Positions 9,776 through 19,576 of a stretch of 25,907 bases of DNA are shown piece after piece. The stretch is from Mnemiopsis leidyi. Its lineage: Eukaryota; Ctenophora; Tentaculata; Lobata; Bolinopsidae. The translations under genes were made by a program, and so were the position numbers. The DNA is taken from positions 75,986 to 101,892 of the forward strand of contig JH154082.1 of the NCBI GenBank assembly GCA_000226015.1. The letters are read 5' to 3'. Every line of letters starts with the position of its first letter. Position 1 is the stretch's first letter. Under the pieces are notes generated by a model. That model was given only the letters and a program-made list of their open reading frames with translations, did not search any database and was not told the DNA's origin.

Positions 9776-10990
9776 ATGTTGCTGCTTTTAACTCTGTTTC
9801 TCTGTCGATCTGTAGCTGCTGTAAAAGAACCTGAATCTGAATCTGACGAAGGTATAGTGTATACACTTCAAATTTCGTGTTTATCGTGTTAGTTAAAAAT
9901 TCTGCAGTTTTAGAGAGCTTAATACTTTAATAGTTCGTGCAACAGTAAGAATATAAATTATATCAATTTTCCATTTGCAATTGCCATTTAATTACAGGCT
10001 GGATTAGGTTAGCAGATCAAACAGGAACAATTATTGAGTTTGACCACAACTTTGAGCATTCGCCTCTTCAACTTAAGACGGACACAGGATTTAGAACGGT
10101 CGACGGAGAATATCCTAAAATAATCAAAATACATTTCTTTAACGAATTCTTTTTAAGTGTTGGTGACATTAAGATCGAATTTTCCTATCCTCCCAAGTAT
10201 CAGCTAGATTTCTGCATGCAAAACACAGAAGAGTTCAGTCTAGAAAACAACCAGTGCAACGACGACGAAAAGATATGGGAAATATTCGTGACAGGGACCC
10301 CTGATCCGAATATAGTAATAAAATGTGATGATGCGGTCCTTTTGGACACGACAGCATCCTTGAAATGCATATCATGGTCATCATTGGGAAACTACTGGAC
10401 CTCTGAAGTAAAAAAGATACAGTTTCTTGTTTCCGAAGCTCCTGCCTTATGGAGAGCGAAAAAAGGTAGCAGACCGATGTAACGAGTTATTCGGTTGATG
10501 TGTCATATTAAATAGGTCATATGAATTATGAAACAGGTCATATAAATTTTGTCATATTGAATAGGTCATATGGAATAGGTCATATGAAATTGGTCATATG
10601 AAATAGGTCATATGGAATTGGTCATATGAAATTGGTCATATGAAATTGGTCATATGGAATAGGTCATATGAAATTGGTCATATTGAGAAACTTTTCATCC
10701 AACACTCAGTTAAGACTGACATCCAAAACAAATCTTTGAAGTTCTGTGATACCTCACACAATTTATCTGCAGAAGTGAAGTGTGGTGAACTAAAGATAGA
10801 AGGTATCAAGGTGGAACCAGTGGGCTATATAGAGGTGGGAGCGACTGTCACTATCAAGTGTAAGGGGAGGAACCTCTACAGCACCTGCGGATCTGGTGGG
10901 ACCTGGTCGTTTACCTCTTGTCCACAACTTGGTAATGTCTTTAGGCGATATTATCGTAACGGTTTTGTTTTAAGGATTTGGATAATTTAG
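9776..10990 (+). CDS. secreted protein with one CCP/sushi domain, 253 aa
   Basis: Three exons join in consistent phase 1: 9776-9851, 9998-10465 and 10773-10990. The product starts with a signal peptide (MLLLLTLFLCRSVAA, cleavage near residue 15) and a short acidic spacer EPESESDE. Residues 26-181 form a domain I do not recognise, opening GWIRLADQTGTIIEF and carrying four cysteines (in LDFC, NNQC, VIKC and SLKC). Residues 185-231 are a CCP/sushi module with four Cys at 185, 211, 220 and 231 and the Trp (226) that typically precedes the last Cys. CCP modules bind proteins or carbohydrates in complement, adhesion and receptor proteins, so the mature protein is probably extracellular. Reading through the last donor-like site gives a short tail NVFRRYYRNGFVLRIWII and a stop, with AATAAA at 11058. 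Use of that site (G/GTAATG at 10931) would instead lead to further exons not found here. Confidence 0.65.
10501..10686 (+). repeat. 14-bp minisatellite in intron 2 of the sushi gene
   Basis: About 12-13 head-to-tail copies of a 14-bp unit with consensus GGTCATATGRAATW. The copies are nearly identical from about 10562 to 10680 and more diverged at the left edge. Each unit contains the palindrome CATATG. The array sits between the donor at 10465 and the acceptor at 10772. Because 14 is not a multiple of 3 and some units contain TAG, the array is not coding in one frame. Confidence 0.95.
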
Positions 10991-11057
10991 ACATTAAAGG
11001 GATTCAAGGGAAGGAAAGCATCTAAGGGGCTACTTTCTTTTCTGAGATTTTACCTTA

Positions 11058-11063
11058 AATAAA
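11058..11063 (+). terminator. poly(A) signal AATAAA of the sushi gene
   Basis: A canonical AATAAA hexamer lies 68 bp after the TAG at 10988-10990. This supports the gene ending with the exon that starts at 10773. Confidence 0.5.
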
Positions 11064-12180
11064 CTAGAAAAGTAGAAAAGTATTTTCCATTAACTCGATG
11101 TAGAAGCAAGGTTTAGGATGAAAGTTAGATTCATTTCCACGATAACGATGAACAAGATCTTAGTCCTCATACAAATCTTGTCATCACAACTACGTGATCA
11201 CTTGAACGATGGGGGCACATGCAGCGGAGAAAGTTAATTGGAGGTTTGAAGAGTTTCTAGAAATTTATCTAAATTCTAAAGTTCTGATTGAAAGAATCTC
11301 AATTATCAACTCTGGTTCATTGTCAGATCTTAAAAACGTTTTAGTTTGTTTTTGCTTTATTTTAAAACGGTTCAGGTTCATTACTAAGAAGAACGCTCAA
11401 ATTTGGAATGATATTGCCAACAACATTTAAGCGGTCTGTAAGAGGAGACATACGGTCAAGACTGATAAGAGACATTCTTTCTCCTAATCCTACCTTACTT
11501 TATGAAGACATGCAGGGAAAAAAGCATGATTCTGAACCAAGGAAGAAATGTCAGAAAACTTGATGTTATTGGAAAAAATTAAATTGAGTATACATTGAGT
11601 ATGTTATGAGTATGTCATTTTTGAGCATCTGTTACAGTGTAACTAAGATAACTATTATACCGTCAAATTGCTGGAAAATGTAATATCATCTTCAGCAAAA
11701 ATTAAAATTATACTAGAACAAATTATGCTGGGCATGCGGTTTTCAAACGCCCTGTAATTAAACACACCCTTCTAAACAGAAGAAAAAAAGAGTGAAGACA
11801 GACAAGTGACGAGACTCTAACTAACCGTTGTCTGAGTCAAGCTTGTTCTCGTTACACTGCAGAGAACTGTCTCCATTAGGCTGGCACGGCTTGTTTTCCC
11901 CTTCATTCTGATCTGTAGCTTGTTGTGGATCTTCAGATGGGACATTGCTCTGTTGCTCACAAAACTTTCCACAACTGTTCATCGTTATATGTCTGAGATG
12001 AGTTTGTCGTGGTAGGTTGGTGTTACGCGATATAACTATTACATTTCCAGGCCGATGAGCCAGGGCGATAAATATAAATGTGGTAATTCAAGTTAATAAT
12101 TGATAGACAATCAACGTCAAGTTAAGGAATCAAAACGTAGTTTTATTTTGAAAAGACCGGAATTTGATTGATCGAGAATG
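11064..12180. other. gene-poor stretch with one small minus-strand frame
   Basis: Apart from the 53-codon minus-strand frame at 11821-11982 (listed separately) I find nothing supportable. The 74-codon plus frame at 11209-11430 has no recognisable feature and lies beyond the likely poly(A) site of the sushi gene. Confidence 0.4.
11821..11982 (-). CDS. small hydrophilic 53-aa frame, possible terminal exon
   Basis: The frame runs ATG to TAG and reads MNSCGKFCEQQSNVPSEDPQ at its start and NENKLDSDNG at its end. It has four Cys and is rich in Gln, Asn, Glu and Asp, with no hydrophobic segment. Its GC content is higher than the flanks. A CTCATCTCAG acceptor-like site lies 10 bp before the ATG, so it may be the last exon of a minus-strand gene or a short standalone peptide. 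It has no recognised homologue and could be chance. Confidence 0.3.
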   Translation of the reverse strand: MNSCGKFCEQQSNVPSEDPQQATDQNEGENKPCQPNGDSSLQCNENKLDSDNG

Positions 12181-12184
12181 TAGC

Positions 12185-12255
12185 CTTTTGATGCCAAAGG
12201 CAAACAATTCAAGGTTTAAATTGGTCGGATTTTGCGGTCGGTTGGTACTGAGAAG
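12185..12255 (+). repeat. dispersed repeat, copy A
   Basis: It contains the hairpin-like TGCCAAAGGCA, then AGGTTTAAATTGGTCGGATT and a GGTCGGTTGGT tail. It aligns by eye to 22727-22800 (copy B), which has CCGAAGGCAAA, GGTTTAAAGTGGTCGGATTT and GGGTGGGTGGG. The shared order of motifs over about 65 bp shows a common repeat family. The class is not recognised. Confidence 0.6.
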
Positions 12256-12358
12256 ATAAGTTTGGACGTATCATATTCTGTAAACATATCGTTACCACGT
12301 TAATACATTACGACTCTAAGTCCACGCAATAATAAGCGGGAACAATTCTTGTTTAAAT

Positions 12359-12399
12359 TACGCCTCAAAGGAAATCAATTACGCCTCAAAGGAATCAAG
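12359..12399 (+). repeat. 21-bp tandem duplication
   Basis: Two adjacent copies of TTACGCCTCAAAGGAAATCA-type sequence; the second copy has one A fewer. No gene context. Confidence 0.7.
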
Positions 12400-12699
12400 G
12401 AAAATAAATTCAAATCCTTCAAGTCTGAAATTACCCCTTTTATTGTAAGTATTTATATTTTCAGATGAACTTGAAGATGTAGTCGCTTCATTCGAACAAA
12501 GAGCTTCAAACACGTTATGCAGCATTTAACATTTATATACCAAAAAGAAAGGAAGAAATTGCTTAAATAGCCCTGCAGCCTTAAAAAGTTACTTTATCTT
12601 AGCTTGCGATTCGTTTGTCGCCCGTGTAAAAGTGCGGTGAATAAAAATGGTGCTGTACAGGTACTTGTGGGACCTGGAACAGTCTTGCCGCGGACGTAG

Positions 12700-13300
12700 C
12701 CTTCCCATGGAACATATTTTATAGCCATCCTGTTTGAAGCTTCAAAACAACTCTACAGCTAGTTTTTGCGATGGCTAAAAACGCCAGAGAAGGTCCTTAA
12801 AATTCTTTTAATTTTTTTTGTGTGCCGTAGGCGGACTTTGCCAGGTTTTGTCAATGTGACTCTTTGATTCCGTCAAATTCGATAGTAGGAATAACCTCTT
12901 AAAGTTTCAGAGCAACTCTAGAGCAAGTTTCTGAGATTGCTAAGACATCAGGAAAATTCCTCAATGTAAAACTATAAACAAAATATGGCAAATATTGTAT
13001 ATTAAATCGAAGAAGAGAATAAAAGTATTGGCAATTGAAACACTTAGGCAAGTGAAACACGTTTCAAGTAAGACGCTGAAAAAAAACCAACTCGGATGGT
13101 CGAAATAAACCATGAAATTTTTAGACAAACTGTAGAAATAGTTTTTTTTATCACCAAGAAGGTCCTTGAATTTCTCTTCTGTGCCTGGCCGTTAGGAATT
13201 TCTGATTTCTGTTTTAATCATTTTAATATTCTGCCATTTTATCAAGTGCGATGGTCGAAATGAACCCTGCAGAAAGTTTAAACCAACTGAAGAGTCCATC
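12700..13300 (+). repeat. array of diverged ~160-210 bp repeat modules
   Basis: Four related segments were recognised. Module a is at 12736-12805 and b at 12901-12965; both contain AACTCTA-AG-AGTTT, GATGGCTAA or GATTGCTAA, and CCTTAAAATTC or TTCCTCAA. Module c is at 13111-13174 (ACAAACTGTAG, CACCAAGAAGGTCCTTGAA). The start of a fourth is at 13249-13300 and shares GATGGTCGAAATRAACC with the lead-in to c at 13095. After a and c the sequence continues into TGTGCC-type stems (12820, 13180). This is an old tandem array or several insertions of one repeat family, too diverged to be coding. Confidence 0.55.
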
Positions 13301-13373
13301 TACAATACAGTTGATCATTTGAATGATTACCAACGGTGTTTTGACCAAACAGTTAACTTCGCTCCTACACTCT

Positions 13374-13449
13374 TGATTCGGATTTGACGGTTGACAAACA
13401 GCCGAGCGAGATCTCGCTCAAAGTTTTGTCAACCGTAAAATGCGAATCA
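13374..13449. repeat. 76-bp near-perfect foldback palindrome
   Basis: The left arm starts TGATTCGGATTTGACGGTTG and the right arm is its near-exact reverse complement, ending CAACCGTAAAATGCGAATCA. At the centre is the perfect 16-bp palindrome GAGCGAGATCTCGCTC, so there is no loop spacer. Arms are about 37 bp with roughly six mismatches. It could be a foldback/MITE-type remnant, a cruciform-forming site or a hairpin RNA source. Confidence 0.8.
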
Positions 13450-16200
13450 CAAATCGGATTTGAGACTAATCACTTAACTCTGAGGACAGGTGCAATTCTA
13501 GACAGCGGTCGCGCTACTATGAATTAAGATACGGCAAAAGAGATGATATCGTTGAGCGATGAGCTGCGAGAGTCGGGTGTAACCGTGACAATATGTCAAA
13601 CTACAAGTGTAAAAAATGTGTGAAAACCGAAACCGCTTTTTTACGTTACTTTGAAAGGCCGACTTAAAAAAATACAATTTTAAAAAGTGCTTATTAAGGT
13701 AAAATTACTGGATATAACTTTGCTACAGTTACCAAATTCGCCAAAATTGACATGAAACCACGGCGCTACAAAATCCACAAGGTAAAAAGACCTACCCAGA
13801 TTCTAATGAGAAAATAATTCCTATATGTAGTCGATCTACATAAATGTAGGGAATAACCTTGCAGAAGAGTATAATCCGGCTTGAAGAGCGGTTGAAGTGA
13901 TGGCATTTGTTTGCAAATTACCGAATATAATAAGTCTGTTTCCTATCCGGACGACTTTGGGCGATCCAGAGCGCCAAATGATCTGCAATTATTTTAATGT
14001 TGCAATTACAGATGTTGTGAAATTAAGGTGAATAACGCGTTGTCTTTATTTCTGATACAGAGAGATATACCGCCAGTTAAGATTGCTCCGCGAACCTCTC
14101 TCTCCGCTCCGCCTTTCAGGGTTTGCCTTAGAACCTCAGTCTGTGTTTCATTACAACAACCGATCGGAGGGGCGGTAGAGAGAGCCACGCAGCGCCCGGT
14201 ACTTTAGTAGGGGCGTTAAAAACAAAGTCGAATTATATCGTTGCTCCATAAGGAAATGCGTTCTTAGCAACAGATACCGCCACAATTCGGACGAAAAATA
14301 CTTTACCGACTACCAGGGCTACTGTTGGTAGAAAATTGTCTAAAAAACCCACATGGGTGGATGAACTGATTGGCGCTTAGCGACCCTACTATTTCTCGTT
14401 TGATTTCGTCCCGTGTTGAAATTAAGTTAAGCCGGAAGGAACCAAACCACAGTAGCTGGTTTACGTCGGGTGTCTTGCTGGTATTTTCAATCTATTTACC
14501 CATATGTAACAAAATAAAGCAGCTCAGAAGCACTACGTTGGTAAACGAGCATGTCGATTGTCGGTTGAGCAATTAATGAAAATATAATTACTTAATCACG
14601 TCATTTGATTTATATGCGTGGCGGTCATGCCAAAAAGTCACGTATGGTCAGTAAAAGAAGAGGGAAATTTGTTTTGATTAGTTAAACGATTGTAGTAATA
14701 TTTAGCTTCAAGGTGAACGGTCCTGCCAATCTTATCAAATTGGTTACATCGACCTATATAGACAACACGAATTTTAGATAAGTTGTCTTCTTGAGTGGAA
14801 AGACAGAAGAGAATAGAATACAGAAGAGCGTATTTTGCTTAATGAAATGCCAATTGGGATTTACTATTACTACGTGCATGAAAGTAAATAAATGAAAGGA
14901 ATATACCGCCAACCCATCATGGCTCAGTGTTTCAGTAAACTCGAATTCTGATGAATATTTGGCCAGTATAGTCCGCATATAATTTAGGATATTGAATTAG
15001 CTCTGATACAAGTGAATCACGATCAAATGGGGGTTGTCACTGTCCGATTGTTTTGCTACACGTTGCCTAGCCCTGCTGCCGCGAAGCGCGCGGCGGAGTG
15101 AGACAACGAACGTGAGACAACGATTGTTCGTGTCCGTTTAGCACTTTACCAGGACCCGGACTTGGTTTAGCACTTTACCAGGACCCGGACTTGGTTTAGC
15201 ACTTTACCAGGACCCAGACAGTCTTCCGGACAGAAAGCGAACGAAGTGGACTCAAAGAGGTATGTTGCATTAAGTCGAATAATATGTTTTTTTGTTGATA
15301 CTGGATAAAGGCTGTCGTCCCTTTTTCTGTGTGAACGAAGCAAATATGAAGTTTTTTCTGCTTTTTTCCACAATTTTATTGGAACATAGACCGAATGGAC
15401 AATGACAGTTGACACCCCTCTAAAAACGATAATCTGTGGGTTAAAAAGTACCATCACTTCAACTTAAGATAGATAGCCTGCTGTAAACGAACAATGTGAA
15501 TTGGACCAACACATTATTTGCCTGCATGAACAATTGAATCTAAAATACAAATTCAATTAAATCATGTTTACAGATTGAATGGTTTTTGAGAGACCACATT
15601 GCAAATGAATCATTGTACCTTCGATTTCTCAATATCTATTGGGAGTCGTTCGCAATTTACGTAATGAGCTGTAAGGCCCGGTTTTTTCCAAATTTTTCGA
15701 AATACTTGCACGTTATTGCCCATAAATTTGCAATAGCCATCAACTTCTTGAAATTAATTTGCTTATTTGAAAGAACTAAGGATTACACGTAGGATTTCGT
15801 CTAATAATATGTAGCCGTCGTAACTCAGTTTGAAACCTGTCGATACAGTCTGACAACTGATATCTGCAGCTTTGTGTCAAATGTTTGAGATATATTAATA
15901 ATGTCATTGACTCCAGTGCACTAATCTAAGATTAATTGATCAGGCCAGATGTTAATGAATGGAAACAAAACATAATTAATTACTATTTTATCACCTTTTT
16001 GTTAGCTCGCCAATTTATAATCAATGTAAGATCGATTCTATAAAAAGTAAACTGACGTGTGGCTTACTTTGGACTGAACGAAAACGATTACAACTAAGTA
16101 CAAACCTCTGGTTGGAGCTGTAGCGGTAGTTTAGTATTTAGTCGATAAACCGCTCTCAACTCTCGTCAATTTTCTAGCTCAGACATAATAGTGTAGAGTT
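13450..16200. other. gene-poor stretch
   Basis: I find no supportable gene. A GC-richer patch at 14050-14220 gives a 60-codon minus frame without features. A CpG-rich stem (GCCGCG-AAG-CGCGCGGC) occurs at 15078-15097, just before the 29-bp repeats at 15137. The rest is AT-rich. Confidence 0.4.
15137..15219 (+). repeat. 29-bp tandem repeat, about 2.8 copies
   Basis: The unit begins TTTAGCACTTTACCAGGACC and ends CGGACTTGG. Copies lie at 15137-15165, 15166-15194 and a partial third that diverges after about 15217. The first two copies are identical, which suggests a recent duplication. Confidence 0.9.
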
Positions 16201-16344
16201 ATGGATGATAGCAGGGTGGGCGAGTTCCGTCTTAGCCAGCACCGAGCCGGAACAGTGGGGAGGGCGGGAGACTGTTCTTTGTCGAAACTTGGACTGAAAA
16301 TGTTACGAAATGATGCCAGCAACATCAAAATTATATTTTATTAG
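16201..16344 (+). CDS. small 47-aa frame of uncertain status
   Basis: ATG to TAG frame beginning MDDSRVGEFRLSQHRAGTVG. The first half is GC-rich compared with the AT-rich flanks, which drew attention. There is no domain, no clear splice site and no poly(A) signal tied to it. It may be a chance frame, a 5' coding exon or part of a repeat. Confidence 0.15.
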   Translation: MDDSRVGEFRLSQHRAGTVGRAGDCSLSKLGLKMLRNDASNIKIIFY

Positions 16345-17017
16345 CAAGTAAGATTACATAATTTAGCTAGTTAGCCAACAAAATTAATGCAATTCCAATT
16401 CATATCAAATTAATTAAAGTTCAAAAACAGAACGCGCGAAAACAGATTTGGTTTCTTTATTTAAACATCATTAGTAAGCGCGCCTTACGTTTCTTACAAC
16501 TTCCAACTGAAAGACTTTACCGGCATGGTAGGCTTGGTACTAACAGGGCAAAGTGCAAATACGTTTTAGAACATCAAATACCACCGAAGTAAACCATGTA
16601 ATATGTAGGGAGAGTACTGAAAACTCATCAAACTTCTAACTCTCATTGCCCATACCTCTCACCATTAAAGCCGGGTTTTGATGATGTTTATCGGCAAAAC
16701 TGTCTGAACATATAATTATCAACGCACTTAACTTCATCCATTCATCTTAGAGTGTTCGGAAGAATTTAACTGGAATTTGGGAATTGAATGTATTCTGAGA
16801 CTGCAACTGCTTCTTCACAAGTTTAATAAAAATTCATCGCTTTGATGTGATTGGGGTTACTAATAATCTTACATGATATAAATAATGATTAGTTCAAGTG
16901 ATATATCAGAAGACCTTCAGTGAATTCTTTTATATGGGTATTGTTGATAAAACTTATCAGTTAATCAGTTATCTTAAAATGATTCACTGAGTTGATATGT
17001 CGCGTTACCAAAAGGAG

Positions 17018-17088
17018 TGCGTCGGCCGGGAATCGAACCCGGGCCTCCCGCGTGGCAGGCGAGAATTGTACCACTCAACCACCGACGC
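17018..17088 (-). tRNA. tRNA-Gly (anticodon GCC)
   Basis: The minus strand folds into a full 71-nt cloverleaf. The acceptor stem is GCGTCGG/CCGACGC, the anticodon arm is CTCGC-CTGCCAC-GCGGG with anticodon GCC, and the T arm is CCCGG-GTTCGAATCCCGG-type. The sequence is very close to animal tRNA-Gly(GCC). The D arm (box A, GGTTGAGTGG) and T arm (box B, GGTTCGAATCC) are the internal RNA polymerase III promoter. A T4 tract, the usual Pol III stop, lies just downstream on the minus strand (17010-17013). It has no intron and looks functional. Confidence 0.97.
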
Positions 17089-17504
17089 TCGATAACTCAC
17101 ATGAAATTTTAGGATAAGAGTAGAGAACTTCAAATCATTACGACGTCTGCCTGTCGATAACAAAACAAAATTGATATACAGCTACCATTGTTTTACAAAG
17201 AAGTGCTATTACCCTTTGTCACAGATAATAAAAAATCATAAATTTACGGCCAAATTGATATGATTTATGGTTTTCACTGCAATGTCATCTGAAACTTAAT
17301 TAAAGACACAATAGACTATATTGAAATATTTATAGAACGTAGAGCTAATTTAGAACATTTTTCACCCTGCATGGTAAACTATTAACAATGGTCGATCATT
17401 TGGAATCACGGACTATATAAAAAACAATCAGTAAGAATGACTCAGAAGAGGCAGTATCAGAATTCATTTCTCAGAATCAATTTTTAATTATAAAATAAGT
17501 CTAT

Positions 17505-19073
17505 CTAATCGTCCGAAAAAAGGTCTCTCTTCCATTTCTTATCGTTTATCCCTGATCTATCAAGGTTCTCTGAGTTGCTGCGGCTGAAGTTCCGGTTATT
17601 TGACCACATTCCGCCGCCGCCGCCTCCTAACCGCTGGCGACTGTCAGTCCGGAAACCGCGGCCACCGCCCCGGCCCCAACCACGTCCTCGACCCCGGCCG
17701 AACTCCTTTCTAGTGTAACTGTCGGTGTATCCTCCACTGAGCTGTCTGTCGTCATGCTGCGATAATATTAGTTAGCAGATCGTAAACAACTGTATTTAGT
17801 AATATGTGATCTGTAATCAAGTAGAGTAGAGCCTGTAGTCTGTGTGTTTAATGATACGTGATACAGTGCTTAGAAAGTGACATCTAGATTACAAGCTTTG
17901 TGTTTATGTGTTACAGGAAATATGTGACAAGAAATAACACTAAGTAATGGTAGAGATGGCATACACTAAAATACAAAATTAAAGCTGTATCTAGTTCCAC
18001 TCACATCTCCAAAGTTTGAAGATGTCGTTCCTTGGAAGGGGTCCCAGCCTACTCTGTCACGCAGACTCCGCTCTACGGGGGCCCGCTGGACGGGACTGCG
18101 TCGTGGGCGCTTCTCTGACTCGGGATTGTGCGTCACCGTGATCGTAGAACTCATAGATTTGAACCTGTATAGTAGCTGTAAAACGTTTTTTTTTTTCTAA
18201 TATTAAGTATTGTAATGTGACGGGAAAAGTCAACAAACGATCGCCACAGTTGGTAAACAAAGACCTTAAAAAAACTGAAATGTAATTATTGTTCAGACCT
18301 TTCAGGTGATGTTTGTCTTCTTTTTCGGTCGTCGTCGTTCCTTGTTCTGTTTTCTGTCAAACTCTTGTTTCTGGAGAACAAGAGTTTATTGTGACAAGTA
18401 TCTATATATAACACTATAAAGTGAGGGATACCAGCTTGGGAGGTGTAAGAAGTGCGACTTGAATAAATTCCATACAGTTATTCAGAGAAGCTACAATAAA
18501 CACTAAACTTATTACCATATGATTTACACGCCACAACTTACAACTGACAACTCAAACTTATAATTATCAAGTAACAACTTACAAGTTAGGATAAGAAACT
18601 AAAGTCGTCTCGGTGATGTTTTTCTTGCCAGACTCCGAAGTGACACTATCCCCCTTGTTGACGATAGGGAACAGGTTCTTCTTCCTGTCCTCCCTGGGGG
18701 ACTTGGACCTCTCTTTTCTCGACCTGGATCTCTGTCGAACACGTGACTTATCGGGAGATCTGTTTCTTTTCTTATCCTCACTTTTACTGTGTGTCGTCGA
18801 CTTTGTGTCGGTCGTTTTCTGTTTGTTCTGGGAGTCTGAATGTTTTCTCTTCCGATCAGACGTGATACGGGTTTCGGGTGACTTCTTTCTCCTGTCCTCG
18901 ACTTTATCCTTGGACTTAATTACATTTCCTTTACTGGCTTTCTCCTGAGGTTTACGTTCGTCTTTAGACTTGGTTCGTCTGTGTCCGGGGGACTCGGACG
19001 AGCTGCTGTCTGAGTCAGAGCTGCTGGAGGAGGACGAGTCAGAACTGGAGAGGGACTTCTTTCTTTTTGCCAT
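17505..19073 (-). CDS. RS-rich and RGG-box nuclear protein, 324 aa
   Basis: Four exons join with matching phases: 19073-18583 (donor AACTT/GTAAGT), 18370-18299 (acceptor TTCTCCAG), 18164-18005 (acceptor TATACAG, donor GAT/GTGAGT) and 17756-17505 (acceptor ATCGCAG, stop TAG). The product begins MAKRKKSLSSSDSSSSSSSD. It continues as a long Lys/Arg/Ser region with RS, SP and RSRSR dipeptides (to about residue 140). A middle segment with RRSPVQRAPVERSLRDRVGW follows, then an RGG box at about 261-277 (GRGRGRGWGRGGGRG), a poly-Gly run and the C-terminus KKWKRDLFSDD. This composition is typical of spliceosome- or mRNP-associated proteins. RS regions are phosphorylated by SR kinases and RGG arginines are methylated, which suggests a nuclear RNA-processing role. 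There is no RRM or zinc finger, and I cannot assign an orthologue. It starts about 500 bp downstream of MESD on the same strand. Confidence 0.8.
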
Positions 19074-19576
19074 TGTTTAGACTTTCTGAGTGATTCGGGG
19101 TAAGGTTTTATGTTAGGGATAATTAAATTACATTTAACGGGTTTAAAATATTCACGTTGTTTGTATGACGAATTAATACAATTTTTAATAGGGCCACAAG
19201 GACTTTCACTGGTATACAGTACAAGGTTAATGATAATTCATTTCATTTTGGAAAAAAAAGTAGTTCAGTTTTTCCTGACGGCCCTGTCCGAAATACAGCC
19301 ACAATCGTGTGTAAGAAACATCAGCTAGCACCCCTGGCGAATCAGCTAGTGAGAGATGCCAAATAGGAACAAAAACCAGCGCTGAACTTGCTACCAATTG
19401 ACTAAATCTTCAAATCATATTTAAATACATTACAAAATGTCTTAATACAGCACACTTCTAAGATAACCCTTCCAAAACCCTGGAAAACTTAAACGTGGCA
19501 ATATAAAAATAATGAAATCTTAAAATAATGCAATCTGCCAAATTAAAAACTAAAATAAACTTCAATAATCGCAATC
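19074..19576. other. spacer between the MESD and RS-protein genes
   Basis: This AT-rich 503-bp interval must hold the MESD 3' UTR and the RS-protein promoter or 5' UTR. An ACTCAG acceptor-like site lies about 14 bp before the RS-protein ATG, so an upstream non-coding exon or a trans-splice site is possible. No canonical AATAAA was found for MESD. Confidence 0.4.

Noticed and set aside
18613-18948. 111-codon plus-strand Leu/Phe/Ser-rich frame
   Set aside because: It is the antisense shadow of the RS-rich exon. Lys/Arg/Ser codons read backwards as Leu/Phe/Ser.
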